DNA from: Verrucomicrobiia bacterium
Lineage (GTDB): Bacteria; Verrucomicrobiota; Verrucomicrobiia; Limisphaerales; UBA11358
NCBI GenBank assembly: GCA_031290985.1
Contig: JARLJW010000074.1
Span: 1-57,875 of the forward strand
Length of the DNA stretch: 57,875 nucleotides
Direction of reading: 5' to 3'
This document shows positions 25,080 through 33,388 of the stretch, piece by piece; within the stretch, counting starts at the first letter, position 1; each line of letters opens with the position of its first letter. Position numbers and translations under genes: made by a program. The notes under the pieces were generated by a model, which made no database searches, was not told the DNA's origin, and was given only the letters and a program-made list of their open reading frames with translations.

Positions 25080-25910
25080 ATGCCAATGGCGGCTTCAATA
25101 AAATTCAAGCTGACGATCGCCTACGACGGCACGGCTTACCAAGGCTGGCAGGTGCAAAAGATCGGCACCGGCGTGCAGGAAAAGGTGGAGGCCGTGCTGG
25201 CGCGCTATTTTCCCAGTGCGCCGCGCCTGCATAGTTCCAGCCGCACGGACACCGGCGTTCACGCGCTGGGCATGGTGGCGCATTTTGAGATTCCAAAGAC
25301 TGAATTGAGGTTTCCAGTCGTGCGTCTGGCCATCGCCCTCAACGCATTTCTGCCGGATGACATCCGGGTGCTGCATGCCGCGCGCGCGCCCAAAGATTTC
25401 CATGCGCGCTTTCACGCCGGGGGCAAGCAGTACCGCTATTTCATCTGGAATCATCACGCGATGAATCCCCTGCTCCTCGGCCATGCCTGGCATGTCCCTC
25501 GCCCAATTGATTTCTCCGAGATGAAAGCGGCGGCAAGATTGTTCGTCGGCAAGCATGATTTTAAATCCTTCGCTGCGAATCATCCGTACGAAATGGCCAG
25601 CACCGTCCGCACGTTGACACGTTGTGACGTGAAAAAATCCGGCCACAACATCACCGTGACCATCGAAGGCGACGGGTTCCTCTACAAGATGTGCCGGGGC
25701 ATCGTGGGGACACTCGCGCAGGTGGGTTACGGACGCTTCGCGCCCAGCGACATCAAGGCGATGTTCGCCAAGACCGACCGCTGCGCCGCCGGCATGAGCG
25801 CGCCGGCGCATGGATTGGTGCTATGGAAAGTGTTTTACGACGGAATCAAGAAGCCGGATTCCAGAATTCAGAAAGAAAAGCTCATTAAAGTTCTGGGTTC
25901 TGAATCCTAA
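25080..25910 (+). CDS. truA: tRNA pseudouridine(38-40) synthase
   Basis: The protein is 276 residues from MPMAASIKFKLTIAYDG (a second Met two codons later is possible). It has the TruA motif SSRTDTGVHALG with catalytic Asp57, plus GDGFLYKMCRGIVGTL near the end. It converts U38-U40 of tRNA anticodon arms. The last roughly 20 residues (after WKVFYDG) are extra. They are encoded by an inverted repeat that begins inside the gene and provides the region next to the stop. Confidence 0.95.
   Translation: MPMAASIKFKLTIAYDGTAYQGWQVQKIGTGVQEKVEAVLARYFPSAPRLHSSSRTDTGVHALGMVAHFEIPKTELRFPVVRLAIALNAFLPDDIRVLHAARAPKDFHARFHAGGKQYRYFIWNHHAMNPLLLGHAWHVPRPIDFSEMKAAARLFVGKHDFKSFAANHPYEMASTVRTLTRCDVKKSGHNITVTIEGDGFLYKMCRGIVGTLAQVGYGRFAPSDIKAMFAKTDRCAAGMSAPAHGLVLWKVFYDGIKKPDSRIQKEKLIKVLGSES
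25856..25907. repeat. Inverted repeat forming the truA 3' end
   Basis: GGATTCCAGAATTCAGAA (25856-25873) and TTCTGGGTTCTGAATCC (25891-25907) are near-complementary arms. The element lies in frame and encodes the terminal residues of TruA; the stop codon follows at once. Confidence 0.7.
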
Positions 25911-25920
25911 ATTCTCGCCA

Positions 25921-26388
25921 ATGAACATCGTCCTGGTTCAACCAGAAATCCCGCCGAATACCGGCAACGTGGCGCGACTGTGCGCGGCCACAAAATCCAC
26001 GCTGCACCTCATTGAGCCCTTCGGGTTCAAGCTGGATGATTCGCAACTCAAACGTGCAGGCATGGATTACTGGCAGCAAGTCATGTGGCATCGTTGGAGG
26101 AACTGGACAGAGTTCGCGGAAAAACTGCCGAAAGATGCACGGTTGTGGCTCATCGAATCCGGTGGCGGAAAGAATTACAGCGAGGTGAAATTTGCAGCGG
26201 CCGATTATCTGGTATTCGGGCGCGAGACTGCAGGGTTACCAAAACAGTTGCTGGAACAACACCGCGAAAGCTGGCTGCGGATTCCGATGTTCAACGCGGA
26301 ATCGCGCTCGCTGAACTTGTCTAATTGCGTGGCGCTGGTTTTGTTTGAGGCGTTGCGGCAACAGGGGTTTAAAGGCGAGATACTCTAA
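25921..26388 (+). CDS. trmL: tRNA (cytidine/uridine-34-2'-O)-methyltransferase TrmL
   Basis: The 155-residue SPOUT methyltransferase starts MNIVLVQPEIPPNTGNVARL, 10 bases after truA. The knot motifs are present: VFGRETAGLP, IPMF and SRSLNLSNCVALVLFEALRQ. It 2'-O-methylates the wobble base of certain tRNAs. Its stop overlaps the convergent ATPase gene by 4 bases. Confidence 0.94.
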   Translation: MNIVLVQPEIPPNTGNVARLCAATKSTLHLIEPFGFKLDDSQLKRAGMDYWQQVMWHRWRNWTEFAEKLPKDARLWLIESGGGKNYSEVKFAAADYLVFGRETAGLPKQLLEQHRESWLRIPMFNAESRSLNLSNCVALVLFEALRQQGFKGEIL

Positions 26389-27356
26389 GCGGATTTACTG
26401 GCGGCCCAAAACGGACACCGCACCCACCTGCCCGATTGAGCCTCAATCAACTCAGGAATTTTCTCAGAACACTCCGGCTTGGCCATCGGGCAGCGCGGGG
26501 CAAATCGGCAGCCGGGTGGGAAATTGCCAAGGCGCGGGACGTTGCCGGGGATGGCGCAGAGGCGGCCAGTCTCGGCGCGTAGCTTGGGCACGGAATTCAT
26601 CAGCGCACGGGTGTAGGGATGGAACGGGCGGCACAGGAGTTCACGGGCGGGTGCCAGTTCGACGATCTGCCCGGCATACATCACGGCCACGCGGTCGGCC
26701 ATGTCACCCACGATGCCAAGGTTATGCGTGATGAGCAGCATGGCCATGCCCAGCCGCTGCTTGAGGTCGCGCAACAGGTCAAGAATCTGCGCCTGAATGG
26801 TGACGTCGAGCGCGGTGGTGGGTTCATCGGCTACGAGCAGTTTGGGTTCACTGGCCAGGGCCATGGCGATCATTACCCGCTGTTGCATGCCGCCGGACAT
26901 CTCGAACGGATAATTTTTCATGCGTGATTCCGGCGCGGGAATGCCGACGAGTTTCAGCAGGCGGACGACCTCCGCATTGTTCGCCTTCGCCGGCTGGTGC
27001 AGCTTGAGCGATTCCTTGATCTGCGCACCGATGCGGAAGACGGGGTTCAGCGACGCGCCGGGTTCCTGAAAGATGTAGCCAACCACGCCGCCGCGAATCT
27101 GCTGCAGTTCACGCGGCGACATCTTCAGCGTATCCCTGCCATTCAGCAAAATCTCCCCGCCGACATAATTGGCCGGGGGCGCGGGCACGAGCCGGGCGAT
27201 GGACTGGGCGGTGATGCTCTTGCCGCAGCCGCTCTCGCCGACGAGGCAGACGGTTTCACCCGCGCCAATGGTGAGCGAAACACCGTCCACGGCGCGCAAG
27301 GCGTTCGCCCCCACGCCAAAGTCCATCTGCAGATTCTTGATCTCGAGCAACTGCAT
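26385..27356 (-). CDS. Oligopeptide ABC transporter ATP-binding protein (OppD/DppD-like)
   Basis: The protein is 323 residues from [16 protein letters not shown]. It has Walker A GESGCGKS, signature MSGGMQQR, Walker B LLVADEPT and the switch His in LITHN. The C-terminal oligo_HPY domain ([21 protein letters not shown]) is typical of peptide and nickel importers and may bind an iron-sulfur cluster through its cysteines. No permease, OppF or binding-protein gene is next to it, so its partners must be elsewhere. Confidence 0.93.
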   Translation of the reverse strand: MQLLEIKNLQMDFGVGANALRAVDGVSLTIGAGETVCLVGESGCGKSITAQSIARLVPAPPANYVGGEILLNGRDTLKMSPRELQQIRGGVVGYIFQEPGASLNPVFRIGAQIKESLKLHQPAKANNAEVVRLLKLVGIPAPESRMKNYPFEMSGGMQQRVMIAMALASEPKLLVADEPTTALDVTIQAQILDLLRDLKQRLGMAMLLITHNLGIVGDMADRVAVMYAGQIVELAPARELLCRPFHPYTRALMNSVPKLRAETGRLCAIPGNVPRLGNFPPGCRFAPRCPMAKPECSEKIPELIEAQSGRWVRCPFWAASKSA

Positions 27357-27484
27357 TTTGGTGAGTGTGAAATGTCGCGTGGCGGATGGCGAATGGAAAA
27401 TGCAATGCCTGTCCTCCTTCAATAGTGGCACAACTCACCACTATCGGCTTGAAAGTCGCGTTGGGGCGTTTAGCCTCGCGGGAT

Positions 27485-29605
27485 ATGCGTTGGCACACCA
27501 TCCCCATTTTGATCACGGTCGCGACTTTGACCGCCTGCTCCAGCCTGCCTAAACCCAAGCCCATCCCCACCGGTTCGCTGGAAAAGTTCCAAAAACGCGC
27601 GGCGAAGTTCAACGAGGTGGTCACGTTGCCGACCTTTGAAACGACGCCCGAGGCCGTGCAGGCGACCACGGACAAGACCATCAAGGACGGCAACGCCGCG
27701 CTGGACAGCATCGGCCAGCTCAAGCCGGGCGAGGTGAACTTCGTGAACACCATCCGCGCGCTGGACGACATGGGCTACGCACAGGGCCTGGTCGCCAATC
27801 GGTTCTCGCTCATCGAACAGACCAGCACCAACGCCGCCGTGCGTGATGCAGCCACCGATGCCATCAAGAAAATCTCCGACTGGTCGGTTGGGACGGATTA
27901 TCGCGAGGATGTCTACGCGGCGGTGAAGGCTTATGCCAGCACCCAGCCGCATTTGGAAGGCGAGGACAAAAAGCTGCTCGATGAAACGATGCGCGACTAC
28001 CGCCGGGCCGGCCTGGACCTGCCGAAGGACCAGCGCGATGAAGTCGAGAAGCTGCGCAAGGAAGTGACGGCGCTGGAAACAGATTTTGAGAACAACGTCA
28101 CCAAGGCGAAACAGCCGCTGAAGTTCACCAAGGCGGAGTTGGAAGGCGTGCCGGAGGATTTTCTCGCCCAGCGGGGCATCAAGACCGGCGATGACGAGTA
28201 CACGCTGATGGCAAACATCACGTTCCACTACATCATGGTGGAGGACAATGCCAAACGCGAGGAGACGCGGAAGAAAATGATCACCACCCAGTGCAATCTC
28301 GCGCGGGACGTCAACATTCCCCTGCTCCAGAAAATCCTCGTCCTGCGCGACAACATCGCGCACCGCCTCGGCTATGCGAGCTACGCCGACATGGCGACCG
28401 AGACGCGCATGGTCAAAAACGCCGCCACAGCCATCGCCTTCGAGGAAAAGCTCAAGACCGGCTTGCAGCCAAAGTTCGACGCGGAATTGGAGGAATTCCG
28501 CCAGCTAAAGGTTAAGGAGACAGGCGATGCCAATGCGACTATCCATGTCTGGGACTGGCGTTATTACGCGAACCAGTTGCGGAAGACCAAGTACAACGTG
28601 GATGCCGAGCAGTTGCGCGTCTATTTCCCCTATGACCGCGTGCTGGAAGGCATGTTCGCCATCTACCAGCACATCTTTGGACTGAAGTTTGAACGCGTTG
28701 AGGCGCCCTACAAATGGATCGGCGACCTGCAACTGTACAGCGTGAGCGACGCCAAGACCGGCGAACCCATGGGCCTTTTCTATCTCGACATGTTTCCGCG
28801 CGATGGAAAATACAACCACTTCGCGCAGTTCGGCATCATCGAGGGCAAGCTTTTGCCGGATGGGAAATACCAACGCCCGGTCTGCTCGCTGGTCTGTAAT
28901 TTCCCGCCACCGCAGCCGGGCAAGCCTTCACTCATGTCGCATGACGAGGTGGAGACGATCTTCCATGAGTTCGGCCACGCGATGCACACGATCCTGACGC
29001 GCGCCGAGTACTCGCGTTTCTCCGGCACGAGCGTGCCGCAGGACTTTGTGGAGGCGCCGTCGCAGATGCTGGAAAACTGGGCGTGGGACAAGACGGTCCT
29101 GGACAGCTTCGCGCGGGATTACCGCGACCCGAAGAAAAAAATCCCGGCGGAGATCCTGGCGCAATTGAAAACCTCCCGGCTGGCGACCCAGGGCATGTTC
29201 TATCGCCGCCAGCTTTCCTTCGGCCTGATGGACCTGGCGCTGCACACCCAGATCCACGAGACCAACGCGGATGATGTTCTCCCGCTTTCGAACAAGGTGC
29301 TCAGCGAAGTCTCGCTGCCGGTGCCGGATGACACCGCGTTCGTCGCCTACTTCGGCCACATCATCGGCTATGGCGCGGGCTATTACGGCTACGCCTGGGC
29401 GGATGCCATCGCGGCGGACATGGCCACGGTGTTTGAGAATTCGCCCGGGGGATACTTTGACAAAAATGCCGGCATGCGCATGCGGAACGAAATCTATTCC
29501 GTCGGCGATTCACGGGACATCAATGTCTCAATCGAGAAATTCCTGGGCCGCCCGCGCTCCATCGACCCGTTCCTTAAACGCATCGGCATCGGCAAAGCCC
29601 AGTGA
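27485..29605 (+). CDS. M3 family zinc oligopeptidase, lipoprotein form
   Basis: The protein is 706 residues from the ATG at 27485; an earlier in-frame start has no signal and is unlikely. It has a lipobox (TVATLTACSS) at the N-terminus. The catalytic motif FHEFGHAMH has its first His at about residue 494 and a downstream Glu in VEAPSQMLENW, as in thimet oligopeptidase and Dcp. It would cleave short peptides in the periplasm or at the outer membrane. It is divergent from the oppD-like gene across about 130 bases, so both may serve peptide use. Confidence 0.93.
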   Translation: MRWHTIPILITVATLTACSSLPKPKPIPTGSLEKFQKRAAKFNEVVTLPTFETTPEAVQATTDKTIKDGNAALDSIGQLKPGEVNFVNTIRALDDMGYAQGLVANRFSLIEQTSTNAAVRDAATDAIKKISDWSVGTDYREDVYAAVKAYASTQPHLEGEDKKLLDETMRDYRRAGLDLPKDQRDEVEKLRKEVTALETDFENNVTKAKQPLKFTKAELEGVPEDFLAQRGIKTGDDEYTLMANITFHYIMVEDNAKREETRKKMITTQCNLARDVNIPLLQKILVLRDNIAHRLGYASYADMATETRMVKNAATAIAFEEKLKTGLQPKFDAELEEFRQLKVKETGDANATIHVWDWRYYANQLRKTKYNVDAEQLRVYFPYDRVLEGMFAIYQHIFGLKFERVEAPYKWIGDLQLYSVSDAKTGEPMGLFYLDMFPRDGKYNHFAQFGIIEGKLLPDGKYQRPVCSLVCNFPPPQPGKPSLMSHDEVETIFHEFGHAMHTILTRAEYSRFSGTSVPQDFVEAPSQMLENWAWDKTVLDSFARDYRDPKKKIPAEILAQLKTSRLATQGMFYRRQLSFGLMDLALHTQIHETNADDVLPLSNKVLSEVSLPVPDDTAFVAYFGHIIGYGAGYYGYAWADAIAADMATVFENSPGGYFDKNAGMRMRNEIYSVGDSRDINVSIEKFLGRPRSIDPFLKRIGIGKAQ

Positions 29606-29609
29606 CATA

Positions 29610-29972
29610 TCATTCGCCGCGATAAACCGCGCGGGCCGTGCAGGTCTCGGCCACGACAATCTCCGTGAGCAACGGCAGCTTGGGCTTGAGCTTTTTCCAG
29701 ATCCACACGGCGACGACCTCGCTCGTCGGATTTTCCAGCCCGGGAATCTCGTTGAGGTAGTAGTGGTCCAGTTTTTCCCAGATGGGCTTGAAGGCCGCGG
29801 AAATATCCGCGTAATCCATCAGCCAGCCCAGCTTGGGATCGCACTCGCCGGCCACGACGACTTCCACGCTGAAACTGTGGCCGTGCAGGCGGCGGCATTT
29901 GTGACCCTTCGGCAGCAGCGGCAACAGGTGTGCGGCTTCAAATTGAAACGCTTTTCGTAATTCCATTTTCAT
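29610..29972 (-). CDS. queD: 6-carboxy-5,6,7,8-tetrahydropterin synthase QueD
   Basis: The 120-residue protein is of the PTPS/QueD family. Zinc ligands are FEAAHLLP (His) and CRRLHGHSF (two His), with the nearby catalytic Cys in [10 protein letters not shown]. The ending [16 protein letters not shown] fits the family. It makes the queuosine precursor from dihydroneopterin triphosphate. The product is used upstream of QueG (4.0 kb). A Met two codons inside is an alternative start. It lies 49 bases after luxC on the same strand, with a repeat between. Confidence 0.92.
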   Translation of the reverse strand: MKMELRKAFQFEAAHLLPLLPKGHKCRRLHGHSFSVEVVVAGECDPKLGWLMDYADISAAFKPIWEKLDHYYLNEIPGLENPTSEVVAVWIWKKLKPKLPLLTEIVVAETCTARAVYRGE

Positions 29973-29985
29973 AAATTATTTCAAG

Positions 29986-30041
29986 CGCAGATGAACGCAG
30001 ATTAAGAAATTAGTATCTGCGTTAATCTGCGTCCATCTGCG
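29986..30041. repeat. CGCAGATG-type inverted repeat spanning the luxC end
   Basis: CGCAGATGAACGCAGATTA (29986-30004) pairs with TAATCTGCGTCCATCTGCG (30023-30041) with one mismatch in 19. The right arm lies inside luxC and carries its last codons and stop, so the LuxC tail (PQMDAD) comes from the repeat. Hairpins of this sequence are common between genes in several phyla. Confidence 0.8.
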
Positions 30042-31404
30042 GTTTAATTTCAAAATCTGTCCATGTCACGAGGTCACCCAATGCCGGCCGGCCGTCGTGA
30101 CGCCACGTCAGCGGCGGGTTTTGCATCTGGCCGAGCGGACAGATCCGCGTTGCGCCCCAGCGCGCGAACCGCAGCGCCAGTTCCGCCATTTTTTCCGGCG
30201 GGGCGGCGATGCCCACGGTGGAAACTTTTCCATGCACCGCATCCACGCCTTGCAACACGTCCGCCACATCAGGGACCGGCTTGACGTAAATGAAGCGGTT
30301 CAGGCAGGAAAATTGAAAACGCGTGTCATGTTCGAACACCACCGTCCAGGCAGTTGACTCGTGGCTCGACCAAAACTTGATGTCGCCGCGATGCGCCGTC
30401 AGCGCGGCATACAGGTCACGGCGGGAAGCGATGCCGGCGGATTCCTCCACGGAAATTTTGCCACGCGGCTCGGTGGCCTCACGTTTGGCCAGTTCAACCG
30501 AGAGCAGCTCCGCAAACTTGTCCGATTCTACCACCCCGCGTTCCTCCACATAGATGACGTGCGGCGAAAGACAGCCATTTTGATCCCAGGCGATCACATC
30601 ATCCGCCGCGTCCGAGACCACTTTGGAAACGGTCTCGTCGCGCAAAACCTCACGGGTGACGAAACCAAAACTCACACGCTGGCCATAGCCGAGAAACCGC
30701 ACCTTGGGCGGAAGCTCCCCACGGATGGCTGCCAGCGCGTCATCACCGCCCGTGGCCGTCACACAATCCGCCTCCGCAAAAATTCTGCCCTCCAGATCAA
30801 TGTTTCCACCGCGCCATTCGGCGAGTTCCAGGCACGCGCCCAGTTTATGATCCAGTTCGTAGACGGAATGTGCGAACAACCGCGGCAAAAACGACGCTCC
30901 GCTCGCACACTTCATGAACTGCGCGGAGCGCGTGAGCAGGCCAAGCGTCAGGCTCATCCAGGCGGGGTTGGGAAGGTTCCCCGCCGCGATGTGGACGAGA
31001 AATTCCGGGCCGTTGACGATGGACTGCCGGCTTGATCCCCCATCCGTGCCGGGGCCCGTGAACTTGTCCAAACGTTGCGCGCCGCCGATCTCCTGCTCCA
31101 GCAATGCCTGAAAATTCTCCGGGGTGAACTGCCGGAAAAATCCGTTGAGCCCCTTTTCCAGGATGGCCTTGGAAAAACCCGTTTCCGCCGGGCCGTGTTC
31201 CAACGCAAGCTTGCGAAACTTGCCATCCGGCTGCAGCCATTCCGCCCCGGCTTCGGACAAGGTTTTTACGATGGCATCGGTCGTGCGGTTCCGCAGATAT
31301 TTCTCGCGGTTGCGCTTCAGCGTATGGCACGACTCGGTGATCATCTGCGGTGAAAGCACGGCTTCCGGCGGCAGGTCGGCAAGGAAAAAGTTGGGCAGGT
31401 TCAT
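30022..31404 (-). CDS. Acyl-CoA reductase, LuxC family
   Basis: The protein is 460 residues from MNLPNFFLADLP (fixed by an ATGA overlap with the L,D-transpeptidase gene). LuxC-type reductases turn acyl-CoA or acyl-enzyme into the fatty aldehyde. The catalytic Cys is in DQNGCLSPHVIYVEE (about residue 278), and the N-terminal DUF-like and NAD-binding parts are in order (HIAAGNLPNPAWMSL, TGGDDALAAI). It is paired with a LuxE homologue, but no luxA or luxB gene lies in the window, so light production is not implied. Confidence 0.88.
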   Translation of the reverse strand: MNLPNFFLADLPPEAVLSPQMITESCHTLKRNREKYLRNRTTDAIVKTLSEAGAEWLQPDGKFRKLALEHGPAETGFSKAILEKGLNGFFRQFTPENFQALLEQEIGGAQRLDKFTGPGTDGGSSRQSIVNGPEFLVHIAAGNLPNPAWMSLTLGLLTRSAQFMKCASGASFLPRLFAHSVYELDHKLGACLELAEWRGGNIDLEGRIFAEADCVTATGGDDALAAIRGELPPKVRFLGYGQRVSFGFVTREVLRDETVSKVVSDAADDVIAWDQNGCLSPHVIYVEERGVVESDKFAELLSVELAKREATEPRGKISVEESAGIASRRDLYAALTAHRGDIKFWSSHESTAWTVVFEHDTRFQFSCLNRFIYVKPVPDVADVLQGVDAVHGKVSTVGIAAPPEKMAELALRFARWGATRICPLGQMQNPPLTWRHDGRPALGDLVTWTDFEIKPQMDAD

Positions 31405-32117
31405 TTTGGTTCTGGCGGCGGCAGGCCGGTAAGCTGGCTTTTGATTTCCGAATAAAGCGTCTCCGACCACACCGGCAGCTTGGCCTCCTTGGGAGGGGCT
31501 TTGCCTTTTCTAAAATCTACCGGCGTGATGATCAGCGTGAGCCTGGTCAGCCCGGTGTCGGCGGCCAGAACAAACAGGTCCTCCGCCACCTCGTCACCCA
31601 TCGCGAGACAGCCGATGGAGACCGCCCCGCCATGGATCATGATGTCGCCGCCCAGATCTGTGCGCCCTTCCTTCGCGGCCCGTGCGCGGTCGAATTCGTT
31701 GGGATAGCCGACGCGCAAGGACACATGAAACAGGCTGTTCGGATTCAATGATTCAATCGGATAAATCCCCTCCGGCACCTGGCCGTCGCCTTCTTTCAAT
31801 TTTGGCCCCGGATAACCGCTGGCGGCGCGAATGGAACAGGACCGGATCCAGCGGTTGCTGCCGTTTTGGTCGGTGGCATAAACCTGCAACTGCCGCTCAT
31901 CCTTGACCGCCACGATCTTCACCCTCGACGGCGGATAAACACTTTGTGCCTGGGTGAAATACGGTTTCCAGCGGGCCCGCGCCGCATCGCCGAATTGTTC
32001 GAGCCTTTGGGAAACGGTTTTATCACCCGGCGAAACTGCCCGCCTGATATAGGACTTGAAAGCATAGGCCACCACCGCCAGCAGCAGCAGGACCAATAGC
32101 AGGTGAAGCCGTTTCAT
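31401..32117 (-). CDS. L,D-transpeptidase (YkuD fold), membrane-anchored
   Basis: The 238-residue protein has an N-terminal hydrophobic anchor (LLLVLLLLAVVAYAF). The catalytic motif is IMIHGGAVSIGCLAMG, with the nucleophilic Cys at about residue 170. VPEGIYPI and the FHVSLRVGYPNEFD segment match the YafK-like subgroup, which acts on peptidoglycan crosslinks or on lipoprotein attachment. It sits between luxE (7 bases upstream) and luxC (ATGA overlap), an unexpected operon partner. Confidence 0.88.
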   Translation of the reverse strand: MKRLHLLLVLLLLAVVAYAFKSYIRRAVSPGDKTVSQRLEQFGDAARARWKPYFTQAQSVYPPSRVKIVAVKDERQLQVYATDQNGSNRWIRSCSIRAASGYPGPKLKEGDGQVPEGIYPIESLNPNSLFHVSLRVGYPNEFDRARAAKEGRTDLGGDIMIHGGAVSIGCLAMGDEVAEDLFVLAADTGLTRLTLIITPVDFRKGKAPPKEAKLPVWSETLYSEIKSQLTGLPPPEPK

Positions 32118-32123
32118 ATCGGT

Positions 32124-33269
32124 TCAGGCGGTCATCAGGGAGCAGCCACGCGGTTCGGACCGTCGTGCCCGCCCGATCAGTTCAAAGCCGTCGCCCCGAC
32201 GGATGCCCAAGTCCTCCGTCTGGATGGCGGCGACGGAAAACACATTGGCCAGGTCCAAGATGCGGATGATGCCGGTTTCGCCCTCGGCGGCTTCAAGTCC
32301 GGTTTCCGGAGAAATGATTTGCACCCGCGCCCACGGCGGAAAGTGGAACTGCCGCTCCGCATTGCGAATTTTTGAACTTTTACTTTCCAAGTCATAGGCC
32401 TGCGAACTCAATTCGCTCATGCCATATTCGCAGATGATATTTTCGCGAGGCACACCGAGCCGGGCTGTAACCAGCGCGTGCAACTCGGTTTTGGGCAATG
32501 CGCGGGAACGGTTTTTGTAGCCGCCCGTCTCCATCACCCGGGAACCTGGCGGCAGTTGGAGCATTAAATTCTTTTCCACCAGTTCATCCAGCAGATGAAC
32601 GAAGGAGAACGCGGTCCCCAGCAAAGTCACTGGTTTATCTGAGTCACCAGCGGTCTGCAGATTAAAAATAACCGCCGCAAAATCCAAGGCCCACGAGCCG
32701 TCCACGGCAACTTGCCCGCGGAAGGCGGATTCGGACAGCCCATATCTTTGCCGCACGACCTCAAACATGTGGATGAGCGAGGAATGCGGCGCCTGGCTGG
32801 GTGGCGGAGTCAAAAAAATCAGATCACCAGCAGATCCAAAATGTGCCTCAAACCACTTCCAGAGCGACGCCTCATACACGGCCAGCGATTCCGCGTTGTG
32901 AAAATGGCGGCTGGGCTTCTGCTCCGTCGTGCCGCTGGAGTGGAAGACGGCGGGACGTTCTTCCGGCGTGAGACTGGTCAATTCCAGTTCTTTGAACGCA
33001 GACGTTGGTACGGCCGGGATTTGGGTCCACTGTTTCACGTTCGACGGCGTCAAGTTGCGCGCCTCGCAGATTTTGCGATAGGCGGCGTTGTGCTTGAATT
33101 GAACGGCGAACAGTTCCAGCGCCAGCGCGGCAAAATCTTCGCAGCAGCCGACGTGGGGAGTCTCTGAAAATGTCCGCTCTTGAGCAATGAGCCTCGGAAC
33201 CTCGGCTCCTGCGGGAGAAGAAATACGGTCGCGCAAACGCGCGGCGAAGCTGGATAGTTCTTTAGACAT
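32124..33269 (-). CDS. Acyl-protein synthetase, LuxE family
   Basis: The protein is 381 residues from MSKELSSFAARLRD. It contains the adenylate-forming motif VFHSSGTTEQKPSRH and the downstream TGGYKNRSRALPK and EYGMSELSSQ segments. It activates a fatty acid with ATP and, in luminous bacteria, passes it to LuxC as acyl-enzyme. Together with the luxC homologue it would supply a long-chain aldehyde from free acids. It is the first gene of the three-gene operon, divergent from metG. Confidence 0.9.
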   Translation of the reverse strand: MSKELSSFAARLRDRISSPAGAEVPRLIAQERTFSETPHVGCCEDFAALALELFAVQFKHNAAYRKICEARNLTPSNVKQWTQIPAVPTSAFKELELTSLTPEERPAVFHSSGTTEQKPSRHFHNAESLAVYEASLWKWFEAHFGSAGDLIFLTPPPSQAPHSSLIHMFEVVRQRYGLSESAFRGQVAVDGSWALDFAAVIFNLQTAGDSDKPVTLLGTAFSFVHLLDELVEKNLMLQLPPGSRVMETGGYKNRSRALPKTELHALVTARLGVPRENIICEYGMSELSSQAYDLESKSSKIRNAERQFHFPPWARVQIISPETGLEAAEGETGIIRILDLANVFSVAAIQTEDLGIRRGDGFELIGRARRSEPRGCSLMTA

Positions 33270-33388
33270 GCGGTGTTTGTTTGCCGGCTGGTTTTCCGCG
33301 ACAGCCGGGAGGCAGGATAACACGGCACCGGGCGGCTGCAAGCGAGATTGCCATTGTTACGTTTGTGCGCCACACTGTCTGTTCGATA

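Noticed and set aside
30022..33269. Calling this a bioluminescence operon
   Set aside because: luxA, luxB and luxD are absent; LuxC/LuxE homologues occur in many non-luminous bacteria.
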